From contig NZ_AZMV01000004.1 of NCBI RefSeq assembly GCF_000522505.1, positions 310,001 to 374,000 of the forward strand: a stretch of 64,000 bases of DNA, read 5' to 3'. Made by a program: the position numbers and the translations under genes. Source of the DNA: Bifidobacterium moukalabense DSM 27321 (GTDB taxonomy: Bacteria > Actinomycetota > Actinomycetes > Actinomycetales > Bifidobacteriaceae). The notes under the pieces are model-generated. The model was not told the DNA's origin, made no database searches, and was given only the letters and a program-made list of their open reading frames with translations. Below are positions 40,146 to 47,867 of this stretch, in pieces; within the stretch, counting starts at the first letter, position 1; each line of letters begins with the position of its first letter.

Positions 40146-40178
40146 GTATGGGGATGACTATCAGCATCATCCCCATAC
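40146..40178 (-). terminator. Terminator after the pyridoxamine oxidase-like gene
   Basis: Perfect 12-bp arms (40146-40157 and 40167-40178) with a nine-base loop, followed on the minus strand by AAGCTTTTT. It separates this gene from the convergent response regulator. Confidence 0.85.
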
Positions 40179-40206
40179 GGGCCCGGTGGGCCGGACATAT
40201 GTTCCG

Positions 40207-40611
40207 TCAGTCTTTGACGATGGTTTTGCCGGCCGTCGCACCTGGCGTCAGATCCTGGATTTCCTTGATCTCCAGCACCGGAATGGTCATGGGCTTCTTC
40301 GTGCCGCGTTCCTCGGCGACCTTGACCTGGTCCTCGTAGATCGCATCGTCGTCGTGCAGCACGACATTGCCACGGAAACGATAGCCTTTCTTCTGTTCGA
40401 GGTTCGCGACGGCGACGACCAATTCGCTGCCGTCGAGCAGGTTGCGATACATCTGGCCCGCCGTACGTTCGTGGTAGCCGATGTGGTTGTCGTCGATGAT
40501 GAACATGCTCATCTTCGGTCCCAAATCCACATGGCCGTCCTTGCCGATGGTCGCGACCCATGCCAGATTGTCGTTAAGGAATTCCTTCATCTCCGCAGTG
40601 AGATTCGCCAT
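40207..40611 (-). CDS. Pyridoxamine 5'-phosphate oxidase-like protein
   Basis: Small flavin-type split-barrel protein of 134 residues. The start at 40611 (MANLTAEMK) has GGAAAGG seven bases upstream. The PPOX-fold pattern is seen in LAWVATIGKDGHVDLGPKMSM and in GYRFRGNVVLHDDD. The family includes FMN- and F420-dependent enzymes; the sequence does not say which cofactor or substrate. It is unlikely to be a true PdxH, being too short. It stands alone, facing the two-component genes. Confidence 0.82.
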   Translation of the reverse strand: MANLTAEMKEFLNDNLAWVATIGKDGHVDLGPKMSMFIIDDNHIGYHERTAGQMYRNLLDGSELVVAVANLEQKKGYRFRGNVVLHDDDAIYEDQVKVAEERGTKKPMTIPVLEIKEIQDLTPGATAGKTIVKD

Positions 40612-40797
40612 GATTGCAATCCTTTCCAACTTGTGCACCTGTGGTGCATAGGTGTGTTTCCAGACTACGGCAGGAACGCCTTCGACACATGTTCACCCTG
40701 CGTGAATGCCGTCGTACCGTCTTCGCCATACCGACCCCATTGCGGTGGCATCCGGCCCATATCACCGCCGGGCGAGCGACGGCTTCATACGAAAAAA

Positions 40798-40821
40798 GGC
40801 TTCCGGAAGAATCCGGAAGCC
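40798..40821 (-). terminator. Terminator after tRNA-Ala
   Basis: Perfect 10-bp arms (40798-40807, 40812-40821) with a four-base loop; the minus strand continues with TTTTTT (A6 at 40792-40797). It lies eight bases past the tRNA-Ala 3' end. Confidence 0.88.
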
Positions 40822-40828
40822 TTGCTTG

Positions 40829-40901
40829 TGGAGCTAAGGGGATTCGAACCCCTGACCCTCTCCATGCCATGGAGATGCGCTACCAGCTGCGCCATAGCCC
40901 C
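40829..40901 (-). tRNA. tRNA-Ala (anticodon GGC)
   Basis: A 73-base cloverleaf with acceptor GGGGCTA paired to TAGCTCC (one G-U), anticodon loop ATGGCAT and T-arm GGTTCGAATCC. CCA is not encoded. The GGC anticodon assigns alanine. Confidence 0.97.
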
Positions 40902-40990
40902 GTGTCTGCTCTGCAAACCTTGTATAAGATACATCGCAGACCTGAATCATGCAATCCCGGCGTGTCGTTCGGGGACCGGGATTGCATGAC

Positions 40991-42065
40991 TCAATGCGTC
41001 GTTCCGGTGTCTCCGCTTGAATTCGTGCCGGTTCCGGAATCGGATGATCCGCCGGTCGAACTTCCGGAAGTCGAACCGTTTGAGGTGGAGTCGGATGAGC
41101 TCGAATCGGAGCCGGTACCGGAATCGGTACCGGAGGAATCCGAACCGTCGGTCGACGACGAGCCGCCATCGGTGGTGCCCGTGCCGGAGTCGGTCGAGCC
41201 GTTCTTCTTGGAATCGGTCGAGCCGCTGGTTCCGGACGTGCTGTCGGACGTGCCGCCGGAAGTCTTGTCACCGCCTCCGGTGGTTGACTGATTGGCCGTT
41301 CCGCCGGTATCACCGGTTCCGCCCGTCGTGGAACCGGTGCTTGGGGTCGGGGTGCCGGAAACGGTACCGCCCGTGTCGGTGGAGCTGGAGCTTGGCGAGG
41401 GGGTGACCTTCTCGTACACCACGTCATGCACCACGGTGTCCGTACCTTTGCCGTGGGTGAGAACGAGGATGAGGCCGGCACTCAGGCCCACGCCGACCAA
41501 CGCGCTGACGAATGCGATGATGGCCGGCGCATATTTGCCGTGCAGCCATGACATGACACGGTTCTCTCCCGCATGATGCATGGTCCGGGATTTGCCGTCG
41601 GTGGAGTTTGCCGCATTGGTGTGCGGCTTGGTTTCCGCATTGTGCCCAAGATCGGTCAGCACGCGCGTGGCTGCGCCATTATCGGCGCCGGAGGTGATGA
41701 CCCTTGGAGAGCCTGATATCACCGCGGTCTGGTCGGATGTCATGACCGTGGTATCGTCTCCGTCATGCCGGACCTTGCCTATGACTTGTGTGGCATCCGT
41801 ATCGCCGTCGGTCGTGGCGGTGTTTTCGGAGGTTTTCCCGTCCGAGTTCGAACCGAACGGCACCGCGTTCTGAATCTTCTCCCCCGACGCCTTCAACACG
41901 TTCTTGTAGATCTGCGTCGAGACCGCGGAGACGATGGATCCGGCCGCCACACCGATCACCGATCCCGCTATGCCGATTTTCGCGGAAAGCAGGAAGGATG
42001 TCACCGCCGCAAGCGCGCCTGCGGAAATTGACGAAAATGAGATTCCCTTGAAAAAAATTCTTCAC
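40991..42065 (-). CDS. Membrane protein with Ser/Thr/Gly-rich exported tail
   Basis: Unrecognised membrane protein. The continuous frame starts at 42004 (MTSFLLSAKIGIAG). Just upstream an A7 run (T7 on the coding strand, 42051-42057) breaks the frame; with one base removed a GTG at 42065 gives KNFFKGISFSSISAG and a 357-residue protein. There is an N-terminal hydrophobic stretch (GSVIGVAAGSIVSAV), a second membrane segment near the middle (APAIIAFVSALVGVGLSAGL) and about 130 residues of low-complexity Ser/Thr/Gly/Asp sequence to the end. The tail looks like a wall-spanning linker without a sorting motif. Function unknown. Confidence 0.75.
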
Positions 42066-42145
42066 AGCACACGACGATAGCGAGTATCGCTTCAAAAGGA
42101 CTGGCGATTGTGTGAAAATTCGTGGAATCCTTAAAATCCCAAGCG

Positions 42146-42877
42146 TTACAGACGCGGATGCTCCCATTGTTCGGTATCGGCGATGGCCGGACCGTGATTG
42201 TAATCCAGCAATCTCCAGCGTAACGTGCCCTCGATTTCGATCGGCACGAGACGCACCCAATGCGCATTGCGCATCGAAAGAATGGAGGCGAAGTCAGGCC
42301 GCACTTCGTTCAGTCCCAACAGCGTCTGCAGCGTCTGTGAGATCCAGGCGCCATGGGAGAACACGAACAGGTCGGTATCGGTTCCGGCGCGCATGGCCCA
42401 ATCGTTAAGGGCCTCCACGCCACGTCTGCCGACATGCTCCTTGGTTTCCGCACCGTATTTGACTTCTCCGCCGCGAAACTCGGCCCAGGAACGATAATCC
42501 TCCGGATAACGCCTGGCAAGCTCCTCCACGGCAACGCCTTCCCAATCGCCGAAACTGCGTTCACGTACACGTTTGTCGGCATGCACCGCAAGCCCCAGCG
42601 GATCGGCGAAGGCGTGTGCGGTGGCGGCCGCACGGGCAAGGTCGGAACAGACCACCAGCCGATTGGGAATATCCGGACGGTGATCCACATAGAGCTCACG
42701 CAAGGCCTTTGAGGTCTGCTTCACCTGCCACTCGCCCACTTCGTCAAGGGGAATGTCGATCTGCCCTTGCAGACGATGCTGCGCATTGAACGCGGTGCGT
42801 CCGTGACGTACCAGCGTGATGGCATGCACATGCTGTGGCACCTTGCCCTGTGGTTCGATCGTTACGTTGCGCGGCAT
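42146..42877 (-). CDS. Histidine phosphatase (phosphoglycerate mutase-like), second copy
   Basis: Histidine phosphatase family protein of 243 residues. The start at 42877 has AAGGAG four bases upstream; the open frame reaches 42976 only through rsfS. The catalytic motif is ITLVRHGRTAFN, then RERSFGDWEGVAVEE and VFSHGAWIS. It parallels the protein at 37241-38068 closely but lacks that protein's Pro/Gln-rich insert. It follows rsfS by 20 bases. In other actinobacteria a phosphatase next to rsfS has been linked to glucosyl-3-phosphoglycerate; that is only a possibility here. Confidence 0.9.
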   Translation of the reverse strand: MPRNVTIEPQGKVPQHVHAITLVRHGRTAFNAQHRLQGQIDIPLDEVGEWQVKQTSKALRELYVDHRPDIPNRLVVCSDLARAAATAHAFADPLGLAVHADKRVRERSFGDWEGVAVEELARRYPEDYRSWAEFRGGEVKYGAETKEHVGRRGVEALNDWAMRAGTDTDLFVFSHGAWISQTLQTLLGLNEVRPDFASILSMRNAHWVRLVPIEIEGTLRWRLLDYNHGPAIADTEQWEHPRL

Positions 42878-42897
42878 GCTTCTCCTTGCGTTTCGGG

Positions 42898-43302
42898 CTA
42901 TTCCGCTCCGACGGTTTCCTCCGCCGTGTCCCGCGCGTGGTCCAGCTGGAGGTCGATGTTCGGGCAATCCTTCCACAGTCGTTCCAAGCGATAGAAGTCG
43001 CGTGATTCCTGATGCATGACATGAATCACGAAGTCACCATAGTCGAGCAACACCCACTGGCCCTCGGTCAGGCCCTCGCGGGAACGCGGCTGGCGCTTGT
43101 TGTCCTTCAGATAGAGATCCTTCTCGATCTCCTCCGCCACAGCCAGCACCTGACGTTCGTTCGAGGCTCCGGCGATCATCATCAGATCGGTGATGGCCAA
43201 TGGTTCGGTGACATCGAAGGCCACGATGTCGGTGGCCTTCATGCGATCGGCCGCGGCTGCGGCGATGCGGATGGCGTCGATGGAATCTTGTACTGCCGGC
43301 AT
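42898..43302 (-). CDS. rsfS: Ribosomal silencing factor RsfS
   Basis: Binds protein L14 on the large subunit and blocks subunit joining when nutrients are short. The start at 43302 (MPAVQDSIDAI) follows the glmU stop by two bases. Family features: ATDIVAFDVTEPLAITDLMMIAGASNERQV in two blocks, GQWVLLDYGDFVIHVMH and the RDFYRLERLW motif. The 134-residue length is normal. Usual neighbours are nadD and a histidine phosphatase; here nadD is about 18 kb away. Confidence 0.95.
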   Translation of the reverse strand: MPAVQDSIDAIRIAAAAADRMKATDIVAFDVTEPLAITDLMMIAGASNERQVLAVAEEIEKDLYLKDNKRQPRSREGLTEGQWVLLDYGDFVIHVMHQESRDFYRLERLWKDCPNIDLQLDHARDTAEETVGAE

Positions 43303-43304
43303 AA

Positions 43305-44687
43305 TCAGCGCTCCCATTCGGGCTTCCAGCCCTCTACTACATGTTGTGTGTTTTCGGAATAGACCATGGATTCGGCCGGCACGTCATGCCGGACCACGGA
43401 ACCCGCACCTGTGGTCACGTCGTCTCCGACCTCGACCGGGGCCACGAACAGATTGCCCGCACCGACGTGCACGTTCGACCCGATGGTGGTGTGGTGCTTG
43501 TGCACACCATCATAGTTGGCGGTGATGGTGCCGCCGCCGATGTTGGTGTGCTCGCCCAGATCGGCATCGCCGACATAGCTCAGGTGCGGCACCTTGGTGC
43601 CGTTGCCGATGTGCGCCTTCTTCATCTCTACGAAGGCACCGGCCTTGGATTCCTCACCGAGGTCGTTGCCTGGGCGCAGGTAGGTCCATGGACCGATGTT
43701 GGCGGCGCGGCCGATATGGGTCTTCTGCACGCGGGAACGTTCCACGTGCGCTTCGGCGTCGATGACGGCGCTGATCAGCGTGGTGTAGGGGCCGACTTCG
43801 GCACCCTCGCCGATCACGGTATGGCCCTGGAGGAAGCAACCCGGCAGAATCACGGCGTCGCGGGCGATCCGAACATCGTCTTCGATCCATGTGGTGTCCG
43901 GGTCAAGGATGGTCACGCCTTCGCGCATCCAATGTTCGCATACGCGCGCGTTGTGGGCTTTGGCGAGGGCGGCGAGCTGCATGCGGTCGTTCACGCCCTC
44001 CACGCTCAGCGGGTCGGAGGCGGCGAACGCGCCTACCGCGCCATGCGCCTTGGCCGTTTCCAGCGCATCGGTCAGATAGAACTCACCCTGGGCGTTGTCG
44101 GAATTCAGGTTGGCGATGGCCTCGGCCAGCAGCATGGCGTCGAACACATATACGGAGGTGTTCACCTCATGCACGGCCAGTTCACTGCTGTTGGCGTCCT
44201 TCTGTTCCACGATGCGCAGCACGTTGCCTTCGCTGTCGCGGATGATTCGCCCATAGCCGGTCGGGTCATCGAGAATGGTGGTGAGCACGGTCGCTCCGTT
44301 GCCGCTCTGTTCATGGAAGGCGAGCAACCGATTCAGCGTGTCTGCGTCAAGCAGCGGCATGTCGGAAGCGGCAATCAATACGACGCCGTCAAGTGCCCCA
44401 TGTTCCTGCAATTGGGCCATGGCGCACTGCACGGCACGGCCGGTGCCCGGAATGTCGTCCTGGTTGACGATGGTGACACGCTCATCGTAGGAACGCGCGG
44501 CGGCCGCGACACGCTCGGCCTGGTAGTGCACCACCACGGCGAGCGTGTCGGGATTGAGTGCCGATACGGAATTCATCACACGGTTCAGAAAAGTCTTTCC
44601 CGCCAAGGTGTGCAACACCTTCGGCTTACTGGAACGCATGCGGGTGCCCTCACCCGCGGCGAGGATGATTGCGGCGCTTAATGCCAT
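43305..44687 (-). CDS. glmU: Bifunctional GlmU uridyltransferase / glucosamine-1-phosphate acetyltransferase
   Basis: Makes UDP-GlcNAc for peptidoglycan. The 460-residue protein begins MALSAAIILAAGEGTRMRSSK (in two parts), the nucleotide-binding motif of the N-terminal uridyltransferase. The C-terminal half is a left-handed beta-helix of hexapeptide repeats (ILPGCFLQGHTVIGEGAEVG...), ending EWER, with the acetyltransferase residues in YVGDADLGEHTNIGGG. First gene of the glmU-rsfS-phosphatase run. Confidence 0.97.
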   Translation of the reverse strand: MALSAAIILAAGEGTRMRSSKPKVLHTLAGKTFLNRVMNSVSALNPDTLAVVVHYQAERVAAAARSYDERVTIVNQDDIPGTGRAVQCAMAQLQEHGALDGVVLIAASDMPLLDADTLNRLLAFHEQSGNGATVLTTILDDPTGYGRIIRDSEGNVLRIVEQKDANSSELAVHEVNTSVYVFDAMLLAEAIANLNSDNAQGEFYLTDALETAKAHGAVGAFAASDPLSVEGVNDRMQLAALAKAHNARVCEHWMREGVTILDPDTTWIEDDVRIARDAVILPGCFLQGHTVIGEGAEVGPYTTLISAVIDAEAHVERSRVQKTHIGRAANIGPWTYLRPGNDLGEESKAGAFVEMKKAHIGNGTKVPHLSYVGDADLGEHTNIGGGTITANYDGVHKHHTTIGSNVHVGAGNLFVAPVEVGDDVTTGAGSVVRHDVPAESMVYSENTQHVVEGWKPEWER

Positions 44688-45270
44688 CTTCCGCCTTCCG
44701 TCTTTTGATTCTCGTCAACAGAGGATATTCTGCCGTGCAATCAGTAAGTGCACCGGATATCCATACCGTCTCCTCAAGGCCAGGGAAGCCATTCACGCCA
44801 CCGTTCCTGTTGCATTCGCATAATAGGTTATACAGCGTGCAAGTTTCCTTGAATCTTGTGGGAAACGGCCTTTTTCTGTTCGAGGATTATAACCGTTGGG
44901 GCCGGACAGAGCAACGCAGCGTTCGGCACGGCCGCAGTCGGAGATCCCCGTTGCCAGATCCTCCGCGCACAGCAACTCCAGTATGCGGTAGCGTGTAAGG
45001 GGTAAGCGTTTTGGATCCTTCTCCTAGGCAGACAACCATCTTGTTTCCGCAACAGCATGCAGGGAATAGATCGAACGGAGCACAGATGAAGAATACAGCC
45101 CCGTTCGAGCAGCATTCCAAGAACTGTTATTCATCGTACAGGCTTGACGAATAAGCATTTCGCATAGTTTGGCATCGCATGTTTTCAGATGCGTGACACT
45201 TTCGACACGCTGTGTTGGCGGCATATGGCATAATGAATACTCGGCGAAAAGCTTTTAGGATTTTTGCCGT
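44688..45270. other. 583-bp non-coding gap between glmU and tRNA-Gln
   Basis: No convincing gene on either strand: the short open frames here lack ribosome-binding sites and codon bias. It must hold the glmU promoter (minus) and that of tRNA-Gln (plus). A CATAAT near 45229-45234 is a possible -10 element for the tRNA, with no good -35 at normal spacing. Confidence 0.5.
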
Positions 45271-45341
45271 TCCCCCATGGTGTAATGGCAGCACACGGGT
45301 CTTTGGAACCCTTTGTCTTGGTTCGAGTCCAGGTGGGGGAG
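45271..45341 (+). tRNA. tRNA-Gln (anticodon TTG)
   Basis: A 71-base tRNA with acceptor TCCCCCA paired to TGGGGGA, anticodon loop CTTTGGA (TTG, glutamine) and T-arm GGTTCGAGTCC. CCA is not encoded (GCCT follows). The anticodon stem has one mismatch at its outer end. It marks the boundary between housekeeping genes and the accessory segment. Confidence 0.93.
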
Positions 45342-45348
45342 CCTGAAA

Positions 45349-45375
45349 ACGGGTCCTCTCGGAAAGTCGGAGGGC
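45349..45375 (+). terminator. Possible terminator after tRNA-Gln
   Basis: An eight-bp GC-rich stem with one U-G pair lies a few bases past the tRNA; only a short pyrimidine-rich stretch follows, so it is weak evidence. Confidence 0.4.
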
Positions 45376-45441
45376 CCGAGTTCCCGGACAATTGTCATCT
45401 CGAAGGATTGATTTTCTTAAACGCATGATGGGTAATCGGCA

Positions 45442-45705
45442 TCAAAGTGTCTCAATCTTCCGGACATGATTCCCGTTCGCCGTTGTCGCGCCCAGTCTGA
45501 GACGGCCTATCTCTTCGGACTGCACGGTGAGAACGGCAGTTGACTCTTCTCCCCCCGCCTCTTCCAAGGTCTTCGGCAGTTCTTTGCCGGCACGTCTCAT
45601 GTATTTGAGGCAACATGTGAGCACTTTGAGCAACTTCTTCGGGCTGGTCTTTTTGACGTTATCGTCGTCCGAACCGTCATTGGGCGTGCGCCATCGTCGT
45701 GGATG
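45442..45705 (-). CDS. Small basic/acidic ORF, possibly a gene remnant
   Basis: A minus-strand frame encoding about 85 residues, NDGSDDDNVKKTSPKKLL then KVLTCCLKYMRRAGKELP..., ending HVRKIETL. The part from 45633 (MLKVLTCC) has an in-frame start but no clear ribosome-binding site. Upstream at 45719-45729 is an AAGGAGG box followed by a short reading frame that joins this one if one C is removed near 45690. No family is recognised. It may be a damaged gene at the edge of the accessory segment. Confidence 0.35.
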   Translation of the reverse strand, partial: HPRRWRTPNDGSDDDNVKKTSPKKLLKVLTCCLKYMRRAGKELPKTLEEAGGEESTAVLTVQSEEIGRLRLGATTANGNHVRKIETL

Positions 45706-45744
45706 CCACGTCTGACTGACCAGCCCTCCTTACCTCGAGTCCGC

Positions 45745-45879
45745 TCATCCAGACTCTTCTGGGCGTACGGAACGATACGCACCATTGGAGAATCCGCCCG
45801 AGATTTGCGCCGCTAAAATCTGGGAGGACTCCGTAGCGGAGGAATACGCATTCTTGTATGCACTGGTCGCGTAGTGCAT
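45745..45879 (-). CDS. Short ORF with ribosome-binding site
   Basis: A 44-residue frame (MHYATSAYKNAYSS..., ending RPEESG) preceded by AAGGGAG immediately upstream of the ATG. It has no recognised family. It may be a separate small gene or the broken head of the reading frame at 45442-45705, which begins just downstream on the same strand. Confidence 0.35.
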   Translation of the reverse strand: MHYATSAYKNAYSSATESSQILAAQISGGFSNGAYRSVRPEESG

Positions 45880-46368
45880 GACTCCCTTTTCCCGTTCTGA
45901 AAATAGATAATTATGTAGTTATGCCTTACGTATATGGAAACACTTTTAATTTCTTATATGTAAGAGATGCCGACATCAATCATTCCATTTGGTATTTATC
46001 AAAACGCCTTTCGTTCCAGAACCTCACCCTTAGTCACAGACACAGTCAAAATCAAGGCCATTTACTGAAACGGCAAGTTTCCCATTACGACGTAACCTTA
46101 AATTGGGAGTAAAGCATATCATAATTCCTGGGGCATAATGAGCCAGTTCATTACCCTTTAACGAGAGCATTCCCAACGCCAACCAATCAGCAGCGGACAG
46201 TAACACACCTTTCTAAATCGGCTCATGCACCCTCTCCTCTTCGTAGAATAGGAAAAGTCATAGGCGACGGATAATCAATATCTGTCTCCGACATCGGAGG
46301 TTGAGCTATGGATTGTGCGAAAATGATGAAAGATAATAGAGAGATAATCGTCTTCGCACGTGAAATCG
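45880..46368. other. AT-rich gap ahead of the accessory operon
   Basis: About 490 bp that are clearly more AT-rich than the surroundings, e.g. around 45898-45965. One 63-codon plus-strand frame (45921-46112) has no ribosome-binding site and no bias, so I do not call it. The promoter of the four-gene operon should be here or just upstream; I see no confident -35/-10 pair. The base composition suggests imported DNA. Confidence 0.5.
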
Positions 46369-47865
46369 ATGACAGAAACAAAAAAACATGTTCCTCGGGG
46401 AGCGCGTTTCAAATGTCCCTATTGTGATCGTCCGGTCGACCTTGCCGCCTTGGACTCCAAGAAGGTCAGAACGTATTTCAAACATCATCGGAACGATGAT
46501 CTTGCGAAGTTCTGCGATGAATATGTCAGCGGTAGTGGATCCGAAAATCTCCTTACGCGAAATCCGGTCATTCCCATCTTCCTTGAACGAGAGGGCGGAT
46601 CCACGAATCGTTACGTACTGAAAGCAGGCCTGTACGGAATCGGACAAAGACTGCGTGATGATCTGAGGAAAACCGTAGAAGCTTATATGTCGGTCAATGG
46701 ACGAGTGTATTCGCTATGGCAAATGGCATCGGAATCCCTGAAAGCCCCCATCCGGAAACTGTTAACGCTGGAACTCAGCAAGGTGGTAACGGTAACAGCT
46801 TCCGAATCCATACTCAGCAGAATCGGGACAGTCGAAGACTGCAGAACCGGCATGGTATTCACCAGCGACTACGACGGCATCCCAACGGATCATGTCATTC
46901 ATATCGGAGTCAGGATTCGGCACGGAAACGACGTATACGCAGGACGGCACTATTGCCTTGTCCTTGATTCGGGAGAGCCGAAACTGACCCAGTCAGTCGT
47001 GAAATCCTTCGATACCGCGAAAAAGATAGGAAGTCTCGCGGCCAACAACCGTTTTACCGTTTGGCTGGTTTCCGTCTCCACGTCATCCTCCAAAAGAGAC
47101 GATGCTGCGAATATGTTTGCCTCTTTCGGCTGCCGTCTTACCGATGAGGAGAAAACGGTTGACCTGCTTTGGCCTCCGTCCCTCACTTCCAACGGAATGG
47201 ATCAGCCACTGTTCGAAAACACACCTGTCATATATCATGAGCCGGAGGGGAACGCTCGTCCCGAAGACGCTGGGATGGTTCGGATCATGCACCCTGCGGC
47301 GACCTACGGGCTGGGAGACGACTACATATCCCCGTTCGGATATATCGGAACGGGCAAGAACGAGTGTATCTACGAATTGGATACCGGTTTTCTGGTATCC
47401 CGGCCGGATGAATTCCACACATGGCGGACAATAATCCGAGACAGAATCGACTGGTCGGCATTCGTGACATCGGGATACGACGAGTCATCCGTGAGTTTGA
47501 CATCGGGTGACAAGCCGATTCTTACCAGCTCATTCCCCGTGGACGTAGAGATACGGTCAAGGACGGGAGAAGCCTGGAGCGAAAGTCTGCTTAAAAGCGA
47601 GAGAACGCTCCCGGCACGGCGGAAGGATTTGGTTCTAATCAGAGCCGCGAAAGGAGCTTTCCCAAAGACGTTCCTGTTGCGTTTTAATGATGTCGGCAAA
47701 GCGGAAGAGTCTGCCGCACGATCAACCGCCAAAACCGATACGAGGTTGCTGTTGCGAAAGACAAATCTTGGCACGTCAATCGCAATGAAACGTACTGGAA
47801 TCAAGGTTGGAAAGACGAATACGTCGAGAAGCGAAACGGTAGTCCGAGCGAGAAGAGGAGAATAA
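46369..47865 (+). CDS. Accessory operon gene 1: protein with N-terminal Cys/His motif
   Basis: Unrecognised protein of about 498 residues (start ATG 46369; a GTG nine bases earlier is possible; neither has a good ribosome-binding site). Near the N terminus, RFKCPYCDRPVDLAAL...YFKHHRNDDLAKFCDEY has CxxC, HH and C residues in the spacing of a zinc ribbon, reminiscent of the start of CoiA-like proteins. The rest is mixed alpha/beta with no motif I can name. The C terminus is basic (KVGKTNTSRSETVVRARRGE), suggesting nucleic acid contact (inference). It ends two bases before gene 2. Confidence 0.85.
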   Translation: MTETKKHVPRGARFKCPYCDRPVDLAALDSKKVRTYFKHHRNDDLAKFCDEYVSGSGSENLLTRNPVIPIFLEREGGSTNRYVLKAGLYGIGQRLRDDLRKTVEAYMSVNGRVYSLWQMASESLKAPIRKLLTLELSKVVTVTASESILSRIGTVEDCRTGMVFTSDYDGIPTDHVIHIGVRIRHGNDVYAGRHYCLVLDSGEPKLTQSVVKSFDTAKKIGSLAANNRFTVWLVSVSTSSSKRDDAANMFASFGCRLTDEEKTVDLLWPPSLTSNGMDQPLFENTPVIYHEPEGNARPEDAGMVRIMHPAATYGLGDDYISPFGYIGTGKNECIYELDTGFLVSRPDEFHTWRTIIRDRIDWSAFVTSGYDESSVSLTSGDKPILTSSFPVDVEIRSRTGEAWSESLLKSERTLPARRKDLVLIRAAKGAFPKTFLLRFNDVGKAEESAARSTAKTDTRLLLRKTNLGTSIAMKRTGIKVGKTNTSRSETVVRARRGE

Positions 47866-47867
47866 AA

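Noticed and set aside
41000..41400. Tandem DNA repeat in the Ser/Thr/Gly-rich coding region
   Set aside because: The repetition is at the amino-acid level, with irregular unit lengths; it is not a clean DNA repeat or CRISPR.
45921..46112. 63-codon ORF in the AT-rich gap
   Set aside because: No ribosome-binding site, no codon bias and no family; likely chance.
46306..46647. 113-codon minus-strand ORF at the head of the accessory operon
   Set aside because: It overlaps gene 1, which has the better coding pattern and a zinc-type motif.
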